Positions 11,893 through 23,400 of a stretch of 64,000 bases of DNA are shown one piece after another. The translations under genes were made by a program, and so were the position numbers. A model generated the notes under the pieces. The model searched no databases. It worked only from the letters and a program-made list of their open reading frames with translations, and was not told the DNA's origin. Each line of letters begins with the position of its first letter. The stretch's first letter is position 1. Source of the stretch: Lepidurus packardi (Eukaryota > Arthropoda > Branchiopoda > Notostraca > Triopsidae); assembly GCA_023053545.1 (NCBI GenBank), contig JAKZAN010000001.1, positions 1,384,565-1,448,564 of the forward strand, in the 5' to 3' direction.

Positions 11893-13680
11893 TTAAGGCT
11901 TCTGTAGAACTGAGCTCGGTATAGGCGGTTAGCATGGGGAATTTCGAAACAACTTTCTGAGAAAATCAGTGCATTTATTGAAAAAATTCAGGTAGTACAA
12001 AATGCACAATTATTTTCAATGAGTAATACATTTGCAATATGCAAATGCATTTTGCGAATATGAGAAATACGTTTCCTAAAAAGCGGTCCTATATTTGTGC
12101 ACTAGCTATTAACAAAAGAAAACTTGGCTTTAGATTGCTGTAAAATCTGCTAGGCCGTTTTCGAGAAATCTTGTTCCGAAAGTTTGGGACATTGTGCTGC
12201 TACAACAAACTGTGGTGATAAAAAAATTGTACATTTTCAGAAGCAAAACAAGCGTAGAAACTGTTGGCAATTAGTTCTTATTCTTACGCATGGCTTTGGC
12301 AAAACCATAACAAACATCAGTGCCATCTGTGACAGCTTCGCATCAATAAGCTAAGTTATACGGGAGTCTTATATTATTGCTACCACAAACTTTTTTTTGA
12401 TAAATTGTACATTTTCAGAAGCAAAACAAGCGTAGACACTGTCGGCAATTAGTTCTTATTCTTACGCATGGCTTTGGCAAAACCATAACAAACATCAGTG
12501 CCATCTATGACAGTTTCGCATCAACAAGCTAAGTTATACGGGAGTCTTAAGTAATATTATTGCTACCACAAACTTTTTTTTTATAAATTGTACATTTTCA
12601 GAAGCAAAACAAGCGTAGAAACTGTTGGCAATTAGTTCTTATTCTTACGCATGGCTTCGGCAAAACCATAACAATTATCAGTGCCATCTGTGACAGCTTC
12701 GCATCAATAAGCTAAGTTATACGGGAGTCTTAAGTAATATTATTGCTACAACAAATTTTTTTTTGATAAATTGTACATTTTCAGAAGCAAAACAAGCGTA
12801 GAAACTGTCGGCAATTAGTTCTTATTCTTACGCATGGCTTTGGCAAAACCATAACAAACATCAGTGCCATCTATGACAGTTTCGCATCAATAAGCTAAGG
12901 TATACGGGAGTCTTAAGTAATATTATTGCTACAACTATTGCTACTACAACAAACTTTTTTTTATATAAATTGTACATTTTCAGAAGCAAAACAAGCGTAG
13001 AAACTGTCGGCAATTAGTTCTTATTCTTACGCATGGCTTTGGCAAAACCATAACAAACATCAGTGCCATCTATGACAGCTTTGCATCAATAAGCTAAGTT
13101 ATACGGGAGTCTTAAGTAATATTATTGCTACCACAAACTTTTTTTTTATAAATGGTACATTTTCAGAAGCAAAACAAGCGTAGAAACTGTCGGCAATTAG
13201 TTCTTATTCCTACGCATGGCTTTGGCAAAACCATAACAAACATCAGTGCCATCTATGACAGCTTCGCATCAACAAGCTAAGTTATACGGGAGTCTTAAGT
13301 AATATTATTGCTACCACAAACTTTTTTTTTATAAATTGTACATTTTCAGAAGCAAAACAAGCGTAGAAACTGTCGGCAATTAGTTCTTATTCTTACGCAT
13401 GGCTTTGGCAAAACCATAACAAACATCAGTGCCATCTATGACAATTTCGCATCAATAAGCTAAGTTATACGGGAGTCTTAAGTAATATTATTGCTACAAC
13501 TATTGCTACTACAACAAACTTTTTTGTTTATAAATTGTACATTTTCAGAAGCAAAACAAGCGTAGAAACTGTCGGCAATTAGTTCTTATTCTTACGCATG
13601 GCTTTGACAAAACCATAACAAACATCAGTGCCATCTATGACAGCTTCGCATCAATAAGCTAAGTTATACGGGAGCCTTAA
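11893..13680 (+). mobile_element. TTAA-flanked non-autonomous element, copy B, with about 182-bp tandem subrepeats
   Basis: Starts TTAAGGCT (11893) and ends GGAGCCTTAA (13671-13680), which are inverted termini shared with copies A and C. The head shares GGTATAGGCGGTTAGC with copy C and the downstream blocks (ATGAGTAATACAT, GTGCACTAGCTA) with both. Eight subrepeats follow, with TCAGAAGCAAAACAAGCG near 12237, 12414, 12598, 12780, 12979, 13165, 13346 and 13545. Spacings are about 176-199 bp. The subrepeat core (AACATCAGTGCCATCT) is a diverged form of the core of copies A and C (AACATCAGCGCCATCT), so this is a subfamily. No coding sequence. Confidence 0.75.
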
Positions 13681-14585
13681 GTAATATTAAAATTTCTACA
13701 ACGTGACCAACAATAGATATGAAAGCCAATTAGCGAACAACAAAAGCAGAAAATTAATGCTAACACACTTAATTTTTAGAGCAATTTCGTGAATTTAATT
13801 CACGCTGCTTTATTTGTTCACGGGTGACGCCATTTTATTGGTCAGTTTAGGTTTCTATTCTTTATTTATGTTAGCAGGAGAAAAAATGGACTGAAAACTT
13901 ATTTTCTTATCCTTAATCAATTGGAAGAGACAAAGTTCGTAAGTTTTTAGGACCATTTTTTTTTAAGAAAGTTTTTTTTTTAAATCTATTGCCACTTTTC
14001 CACCGCCAAGGCAGACACACCTGTACCGAGGCAAGGAGGCGAGGCGACGAGGCCGCGAGACAGCACTGCGGGCCAGACAGGTGTGGAAGTGTTTTGTGGT
14101 ATATATGTATACGTGTGTGTGATGATGCTGGTGGCGGCAGTATGGCGCCAAGCCCCGGTTTCCCGGAAAGGCGCCTCACGGACCGGGACTCCGGGCCCGG
14201 CCGACCGACAGCCCGAGTAGACAGACACACACGGCGACGTGATAGACAAGACAAGATATACCAACACTTCCGCCCTTCCCCCTCCTCAACTCTCCTCTTT
14301 CATGGATATTATACTGCGTCGTATAAGCCCCGGCTTAGTCCGCGTTCGACAACAAACTACAATGACCTGACTTGATGGCGCCAAACAAAAGGCGCTCCTT
14401 TTTTTCTTTTTTTTCCCCTTTTTTTTTAGTATTATTATTCCGTCCCCTCATTTGGTCAACGCTTTTTTCTTGTTTTCTCTTTCAACGACAATAGGGCAGG
14501 AAACTGAATTCTGTTAACTACAGTGCATGAGCCTAAACTGATACATTGTTGGGGGGTGGCTTGTATAGAGGGACTTGGTATACTT
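13681..14585. other. Intergenic region upstream of I-Smad, GC-rich from about 14,000
   Basis: AT-rich to about 13,980, then GC-rich. Three GGCGCC hexamers (14144-14149, 14170-14175, 14377-14382) and several CAGAC half-sites (for example near 14078 and 14217) are present. These are known Smad-binding core motifs, but they are short and expected by chance in GC-rich DNA. No open frame looks like an exon. Confidence 0.4.
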
Positions 14586-14593
14586 GTCTAGAC
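14586..14593. promoter_or_regulatory. Palindromic Smad-binding element GTCTAGAC
   Basis: Perfect 8-bp palindrome GTCTAGAC, the canonical palindromic Smad3/4 binding element. The same palindrome is known from vertebrate SMAD7 promoters, where it drives TGF-beta-induced negative feedback. Here it lies 2.85 kb upstream of the I-Smad start codon on the same strand and about 260 bp upstream of a TATAAG (14849-14854), which would fit an upstream promoter with a non-coding first exon. That the site acts on this gene is inferred. Confidence 0.5.
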
Positions 14594-17439
14594 TAAGGGA
14601 CGCCCTCGACGCCGATTAGGCCTACTAATAATCCGTTTTTAGTCATCGTCAGGTGCCAGAAAGACGGCGAGCGGCATATGGAACGCGGGGCAGATACAGC
14701 GAAAAGAGAACCCGGGGGCTGTGAAGCGAAGCCGGCGACGCCACTCAGTCCGACGCCGCTGCGGCTGAGTGCTTAGGGATGCGGGGCTCCCACTGGCTTT
14801 AAGGCCGCGACGACGACGCCATGGAAATTTTGGCGAGCACGAGCGAGCTATAAGAAAAGGGAGACAACGAGAGAGAAAGAATGGAGAGAGAGCGTCGCGA
14901 CGCGTTCGCTTGTGCCACCAGACTGACGCCGGTCGTTGGCGCCCTTCAAGTGAGGGTGCCCAAGACGTCCCTGTGTGACATTGAAGGAGAAGGCAAAGGG
15001 AAAAGCGACGTCGCCGCCCGTGCTTCCATTATCCACGGCAACCCGCAAAAGATCCATTGTGGGTGCAGGTTTTTGAATGTCCCTCTCGCGTCTAGCCTTG
15101 GGTTTTCGGGTTTTATGGGGGGTGGGGTGGGTGGTGCGCCCTTTTCGCCTTGCTCGCCCGGTTCTCTCCCGGAGCGGGAGAAGTGGGCGTCGTGTTTGTA
15201 ACGCTCGTGGAAAAGTCCGCGGAACGTGAAGGGGCAGGCGCCAGTCTTCCTGGTGCCGTTGGTCTGCCTTGCCTTGGTGGCCCCTGGCTGGCGGCCCTCC
15301 TTTTCCTACATGGGCATCTCCAACGCAAAACATGGGGGGGAAAAGAACAGGCAAAGGGAAACATTCCCGAGAGCCCAAAATTGCGCACAATTATTTTCTT
15401 AACCAAAAGTTCCTCGCTTAAGAATCTTCACCTTGACTGCCTGTCTTGAACAGGGACTCTTTGAAAAATTGGCGATATTTGAAAAATCCCTAGAATTGCC
15501 ACAAGCTTGGGATGCAAAAGTAGAATTCTGCTGGTTTTTCGCGAAAATGACTGGATGAATAATTAATGGGGTTATGAAATATTTAAATTCATAGAGATGA
15601 ACCTATGCAGCAATAAAAACGCGGAATGTGTGAGCCTTGAGAGTATTTTTTAATAATTATATGGAGGGTCAATATCATATTCAATACATGGGCACGATTA
15701 TCGCTTAGCGTAAGCATGGCCAAGGTAATACGGCCGTATAACCTGGCCAAAATAGCGCTAGTCGGCTTGCTGGATAACAGTTTTGGGCCACGGAAAGATG
15801 GAGTGAAATAGAAGACAGAAAAGGAGTATCGATCATGCAATCAACCTGTATGTTATCATAATCAAGGTGCTGTAAAAATACGCCAGGAAGTTTAGAATTT
15901 CGCAAGCTTTGTCTAAATTAAAGTCTAAGCCTAGTTTACTTTGTCTAATGCAAAATTAAGGTCAAAATTAGGAAGGTCAAATTGCCTAATTAATAAGGTG
16001 GAAGGGAATATAATTATGTTCCGCACTTTCGGAGAAGTTTTACATCATATTCACGAAACCACGGTAGGAGTTGGCCTCGTTTCGCCCATAATTGGCTATG
16101 AGAAGGGTAGTTTACAGCATTAGCAGCTAATGGCGCTGCTGTAGGAACTAGGGAAAATAGGAAGGAGTGACCTTGCTGTAGCTTACTACATATCGTTGAA
16201 AAAGAGAACGTTTTTGCGGCCGAGGAGAAAAGTGAGCGCGAGACGGGGAGCCGAGGTGGATCACAGACAGACATGGGGGATAAAGAAGGAACGGGGCTGA
16301 GTTGGCTCGCTAGCGGCATCCTTGTGGCGCTTACGCGTCGGCGGATTCGGGACCAGGTCCGGGCTTGCCGGCGCCGCGCTGCGGCTTATCCTGGCGGACC
16401 CGCATCTCGGATCTCGTGCGCCCAATGGGAAGCGCAGTCTCAGGCATGGCAAGGGACGAACCTGAACCAGCGCCTAACCCAAGTCGAGTCAGTCGGGTCG
16501 AGACAGTCTGAGGCTGAGAAGCGTGAGAGCGGGACTAAGATAAGCAAGATGAAAACAACTTTCTGCAGAGTGAAAGCGTTCGTTTAATTCATTGTTTTAA
16601 ACTCTCCATTTTATCAATGGGTTTTCTTACGTTCCCAAAGCCCTAAAAGGAATAACAAAGTGCCAACAATGCAAACCCTTTCCATTCTTTTACCGGATTA
16701 AAAAAAAAAAAAAAACGCTGCGGAAATCTTGGAGTTTTTCTCGTCTGGTTAGAGCGTCTGTGTCTGTCGTTTTCATTCCAGTTTGAAAATAAGTGAACTC
16801 ATTCTCCATTTTCGTTACGTTTACGCCTGGAAGTTTTGTCGTTAGCATATCTGTGCAAAAAGTGTGCCAAAAATTGGTGGGTCCCTTAGCTGTAGCGTCT
16901 GCTCCTTTTCTCAGCTTTCGTTTCGCCGAGCCACGAAAAGAATATCTCTTCTTACTCTGTCTCCCCCCCGTTTGAGGTGGAACTATCGTCCTTTTGCCGG
17001 AGAGGCAAACTCTACTTCAACTCGCTTGGGTCCCAAACCCCCTAAAAACCTGTTGCCCAGCCCTTTTCCTTAGGTTTCGGGACGTTTCCAAAAAAAAAAC
17101 TTGGATTCCCCATATAGAAACCCCAAAAGAAACCATCTTGACGCCCCAAAACTCAGACAATCCCTCCTATGGAATGCCCTCTAGAGGCGTGGAGCTTTTT
17201 GCGTTACCTCATGGGCGGAGTCTAACGACGCCAGTGTTTGTAAGCGCAGCTATTTCCAGCTAAATTTCGCGCTATTGGACACCAGTACCGTGGATTTCAG
17301 CCCGGTTTTGGGGCCGCGGAGGTGTTGATGGGCGGGGCCTCAGCCCATCAGCACGGCTCCCATCCTGGCCCCGCCCCCAGCGCCGGCGTCCGCTCCCGCC
17401 TCCGGTGGCCACGGCTGGTGCAGCCAAGTCTTGGCTTTG
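14594..17439 (+). other. Putative promoter and 5' UTR region of I-Smad
   Basis: A TATA-like TATAAGAAAA begins at 14849. A possible non-coding exon could end at a good donor, TTCAA|GTGAGG (near 14949), and an acceptor TATTTCCAG lies at about 17251-17259, before the coding exon. This exon model is inference only. The stretch 15450-16200 is AT-rich and shows nothing. GC-rich DNA resumes at 16200-16550 and at 17280-17440. No other gene was recognised. Confidence 0.35.
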
Positions 17440-20400
17440 ATGTTCCGGAGTCGGCGGACGTCCACCTACAAACTGCTCTGGCGGGCGGCCGCCAAACGAC
17501 GAACGTCTATTGCCACGCCCACCGTCGGCGCGGCAGCTGCTGCAACTGGGGTTCGTCCACCGTCGCAACACCAAGCGTGGTTGGAGGATCCGTTCATCAA
17601 GTCTCAACTTCACGCATTTCTCAAGGTAAATTATACTTTATTCCAATTATAATTCTACTATAATTGTTTTACTTTTTTATTTTTATTTTCGGGGGGGAGA
17701 GATTGGCGTCAAAATCGTCGAAATCGTCGAATCTGAGGAGAGTTAAGGATTTTACATATGAAGTATGAGATTGGTTAATGAGTGGGGTTTTGACCTGTCG
17801 GGTGAAGATTGCTAGGAATGTCCCGCAGTTGTTGCCAGCTTTACAGGAATGATAAAGGGAGGGGAAGGGGGGGTGGGGTGGACGTCTATCTTTCCGTGAG
17901 CAAGGTAGAGGAGATCTTGAGCTGATTAAACTTCACATTCCTGGGTGAACTTGTGAACGAAGAAGAGGCTTAGGTAGGGGATTTCTTAGCGCTTACGGGT
18001 TCTAACGAGGGAAGATTGGTATGGCAGATTTTTCACATTTTCTTGACGGTAATGGAACGAGTTTTTTCGTAACATGGTTCGAGAGATTTTGTTTTTGAAT
18101 TGGATAGAAGTTTGCGACTTGGAATTGTTGGGTATTTTTGGTTCCTTTCGAAAAGTAGAAAATGGTGTCAGAGCTTACACCCCAATTGTAATGAACTTCC
18201 AGCAATATTGTTGAGAGGAATGTAGGCCATATTCGTGCTCCAGTGAATGGTCGTTTTTGTAGCTTCAATTCGTCCAATTATGCCCAGAGCGTGAAAAGGC
18301 TGCAAACAGGAATGTTCGTAGGATTTCATCCTGGAAGCGAATAAACTTGCCAAATTGCGGATTGGATTTCAGTTATTACACGAACAGAAACAAGACCATT
18401 GATTTAATTCAAAGCTTCTCTTTACTGCTTAGTAAATTCGCGTTTCAATAATTGCTTCCTGGACGTATGTGCAATTACATGGAGAATTAGCAGTTGCGCG
18501 AAAATGTAACGAGTTTCTGCTAGACAATAGGGTAATTCCGTGTTTCGTTTCAAATTGCAGTCACTATTTTCACACTATTTTCAAACTATTTTCACACCGG
18601 TGTTGCAGTTCCAATTTGAATGTACCAAAATACAGAGTTTGCATTTGTATAAGCTTAGACAATAGTCAATATATGTATACCGTTTACTTGTATATACTTG
18701 TCTTAGACAATAGTGAATATTTTGCATTTTGCATTTGTATAAGCTTAGACAATAATCAATATATGTATCCCGTTTACTTGTATATACTTGTCTTATATTG
18801 TATTATATTGTATATTGTGTTTTGATATTGTATATTGTGTATTGATATCGTATATTATGTATTGATATTGTATTTGTAATCGATATTTTATCTTGTTTTG
18901 AAAGAAAGACTCGTTGTGTCTTTATATATTATATTGTATTGTATTATATTATAATTATATTGTATATTGTGTATTGATATCGTATATTATGTATTGATAT
19001 TGTATTTGTAATTGATATTGTATCTTGTTTTGAAAGAAAGACTCGTTTTGTCCAATGGCAAGAAAATTCGATTATTAGCTAGTCAATCTCGCACACTGTT
19101 TTTGCACTGAAATACCAGGCTTTTTTAGGGAGCACGTGAGCACAGCTATGTCATGTTGTCTGCAGTCCTTTTTTTAGCTTTTTATATTTCTTCCCGGTTT
19201 TTGTCGTAAACTATTTAGGGTATACGTGAGTCTTAAAGCGTTTTACATCTTCTCGTTTGGGTTACGGGTTACGCAAAAACGCAGACTTGTTTGTTGCTTA
19301 TGAAACGGCGTTTTTATGTCTCCCGGACGTTCGTCTTCTTTGGCATTCACACTTCCCGTTTAGTATTCATTGTCGAGTCCTTTTTTTTGCCGAGTCTTTT
19401 CTTTTGTTAAATTAGTATGAGGATTCGTTTTTGCGTTTCTCGTGTTCCGAGAATGAATCGAAAACAAAATAGTGTACAAATATGTGGCGACGACTGCTTT
19501 GGCGGCAGTATTGATTAAAAGCGTGTAGGTGCGAAAGAAAAGCTCCCAAAAAACCATTAATTCACCCAATATTGTCGTTTTTTTTTTTTTTTTTTTTTAC
19601 TTTTTGCAGAAATTGAGCGAAGCGGATTTGGAGTCATTACAACGTTGCGTTCTGAGCAACGGCGCGGATTTAGCACCTTGCATCTTCTTAGACCCCGCCC
19701 CTTTTCTTGCCGCGAAAGCCGAAGACACGCCCACCTTCCCTGCCCCCCTTGCTCCCCACCTGTTGGCGTGTCGAACTTGGAGATGGCCAGATTTGGAGGC
19801 CGAAGCTCAACTACGGCATCTGCACAGCCTCTGTCCGGGCCAAGATGGCAGTGGGCGTGTCTGCTGCAATCCACATCATTGGAGCCGGCGCTGCTTACCA
19901 GGTAAAACCTTTTTTTCTCCCGTTGAGAAGATTTTTTTCGCGTTTTGTTCTCAAACTTGGATTATTAGGACGAATTCCGAAGCTCTTATATTTCAGTTTT
20001 GGCATCTGTCTTCCCCCCTCTATGCACACATACACACACACACTTCCCATCCTTTTTTACCTTGTATCCCCCCCCTCGAAAGCACGGTGGGTGGGCATGA
20101 CGTCACGGATCAGCCAGACTGGCGCCGGACAAGGCCAAAAATCCTCCTGCCCCGCCCACTTTGCCCCTCTTTTCGTTTTACCTCTCGCTCCATCTTGTCT
20201 TCGTCCAGTTTTAAGATACTGTGGATCCTTGATCCCACTTTGGTTAATGAAAGCTAATTTCTGCTCTCTTTTTTTTTCTTTTTTGCAAACAGAGTCTCCG
20301 CCTCCTGCCTACAGTCGGTTGCCTCTACCCCTGGCTGCGAATTGTTGCTACCCGCCATCGATGTTAGGTAACGTAGCGCTAGAGCAAAACATAACCCACC

Positions 20401-20435
<35 letters not shown>

Positions 20436-23400
20436 TCCCGAAACTCATGACTGTTATTAGGTGTGGAAAATGTGAGTGGAAGTACGACGCCACCACCCGA
20501 GTCTCAAGAAACGCATGGGTCGCTGCCGTTGGGTTCTACAGGCGCAGGTAGAAATCCTCAAAACTTTGGCCAGAACAATAAATAAAAATAAAAGACACGA
20601 AACTCTAATGTTTTCGTACAATATACACGGGGGGTGGGAGATAGGGAGTAGAAGAGAGGAGAGAAGAGGAGTGAAGGATCATTAAAGGACTTGCATGCTA
20701 ATGAAACAGAAAGCTTTGGGACCTCTTCAAAGTCCATTACCTATCGCCGCCATTTTTTTATTTTATTTTTTTTTGGGGGGGAAAGGGATGGGTCTTGTCA
20801 TTATTATTCCAAGCCAGGAAAGAAAAAACGAGAATAATGATTGGCGTTTGAATTTTTATCTTTTTTTAAAAAAAAAAAGTTTGGGAGGCGACGTCCGGTT
20901 GCCGGCAAAAGGAGGAAGAGGTGTTGATGAAGATAGGGAAAGACAGGGTCTCGAAGAAGACTGAGAAGAAGACTGAGAAGAAAAAAGGAAAAGAAAGACG
21001 AAGAAGGTAAGCAGTGGAATGCGGGGCTGGCCCCTATTTGCATATTCCAGCCCGGGGCCCGCCCGTGTATATTCCGGTACTCTTGGCCATGGGTTTGTCT
21101 TTTGCCTTGGTGGTTTGGTGTGTGTGCATACCGATGAAATGTTAAAACAAAAAGGATGAATGGGGAAGGTCTCCACCGCGTCGAAAAGGTAAAGACATAA
21201 GGGAACGCGAAGAAGAGAAGACAAAAGAAACGGCGGAAAGGAAACCATAAAAGAAAATTATGGTAAAAGAAACGACACGGATTTGGACCACGCCTATTAC
21301 GAGATGATCCATGGCCCGTTTTGACTGGCGCTCGACGCTGATTTTTTTTTTTTTTTTTTTGCTAAAAAATTGTCTTTTTTTTCGGTTTTGCGGGAGCTTT
21401 TTGGGGGGTTTTGAATAGATGGTCTTGTTTTATTCAGCGGGATTTGAGATGTTTGCGTCTCTCTGATCGTGCATCGGTTCCTTAAAATAAACCCGCTGTG
21501 GTTGTTCGTAGCAGACACGATCCCGATAATTTTTTGGCAGACGAAGCGAAAAACAAGACAGACAGACCCTTTCCTAAATAATTGACGACTCTTTTTTTTG
21601 TGTCTTTCGATATTATTTAGACGGCGTCCGAGTCAGACCGTGGGCCACTTTGGCGTACTGGGAAGGACGGAAACGGGTGGGAAGGTTGTTGCCCGTGACC
21701 ACGCCCGCTGTGGCTGTTTTTGCCTCGAAAGGGGCCGGACCACCCCAACCAGGCAGTCAAGCCTTGGGGCTGTGCTTAGCCACGCTGACCCAAGCCGCAC
21801 CACCGGACTCGGACCAAGTCCGGAGAACACGGGAAAAAATAGGCCTTGGTAAGTCTTTTTTTTTTTTATTTACTTAGTATTTAAACCTTAGGCTTGTGGC
21901 CTCTGGCGTTCTGTGTAATAAGCTGACGAGGTTAACATGCCGGATCTCTTGCAGATATAGAAGTTCATTGTTGTCGAGTTAAAGTAACTGTAGGAGAGTC
22001 AATTTGAACAGTAAATGCAATATTAACAATAAATTCAATATTAAATGCACCGTTAATTAAAAAGTACATTCAATTATTAGCCCTTAAATAACAAGCCAAC
22101 TAACCTTAATTTAAATTACTACGTATTAGGCAATTTGCAGGCTTTTTCTGGCAATTAATGCATATTAAATGCATATTAAGGCTCCCGTATACCGTAGCTT
22201 GGTATAGGCGGTTAGCATGGGGAAGTTCGGAATAAGTGAAAGATAATAGCTTGTAATAAGGCAATAGTTCAATTAAAACTTTGCTCTAGACCTGTATTAC
22301 GAGTTTTCAATTTTAAAGAAATTCAAATTGCAATTCAAACAAAGAATTCAAAAGAAAGACAGACCCAAATAATCTTACATTTCATGAAACAATTCTTTGA
22401 CAAGACGCTTGAGCTCGCTAACAGGTAGTGCACAACCAATGAAGGTTTTTCCAATGAGTAATAAATTAGCAATATGCAAATGAAGTTTGCAACTATGAGA
22501 AATGTGTCATCTGGTTGTGCACTAGCTGATAATAAAAGAAAGATTTGGTGACTTGATTTGGGACGTTGTGCTGCTACAGCAAACTGTGGTGACAAATTGT
22601 ACTTTTCGGAGCTAAACAAGCCCGCAATTAGCTATCTGTTTCATTTTTGCATTCTTAGGCGATGTTTTCGCAAAACAATAACAAACATCAGCGCCATCTG
22701 TGACTCTTTCCCATCAATACGGCTGAGGTATACGAGAGCCTTAAATATTGACTATAGCGAAGTTAACTTTCTGTTCATTGTATGAATTACTGTTGTAATT
22801 TGTTGCACTGCGCATATTGTCATTAGTGATGGGCGGAGCTAAGTTAGGACTCGATGCACAAATAGGTCTCAGTGACTTTAAACCCTTAAAAGGATGAATG
22901 AACTTCATTTGAGCTATTCTGTCAAATGATGCTTTCGCAAAAACAATAACAAACATCAGCGCCATCTGTGACTCTTTCCCATCAATAAGCTGAGGTATAC
23001 GGGAGCCTTAAATATTGACTATAGCGAAGTTAGCTTTCTGTTCATTGTATGAATTACTACTGTATTTTGTTGCACTGCGCAAATTGTCATTAGTGGTGGG
23101 CGGAGCTAAGTTAGGACTCGATGCAAAAATAGGTCTCAGTCACTTTAAACCCTTAAAAAGATGAATGAACTTTATTTGAGCTATTCTGTCAAATGATGCT
23201 TTCGCAAAAACAATAACAAACATCAGCGCCATCTGTGACTCTTTCCCGTCAATAAGGCTGAGGTATACGGGAGCCTTAAATATTGACTATAGCGAAGTTA
23301 GTTTCTTGTTCATTGTATGAATTACAACTGTATTTTGTTGCTGTGCCATATTGTCATTAGTGGTGGGCGGAGCTAAGTTAGGACTCGGTGCACAAATAGG

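Noticed and set aside
13913-15449. Overlapping open frames of up to 180 residues on both strands upstream of I-Smad
   Set aside because: GC-rich promoter-like DNA opens several frames at once. None has splice sites or similarity I can recognise, and sequences are arginine- and proline-rich in shadow-frame fashion.
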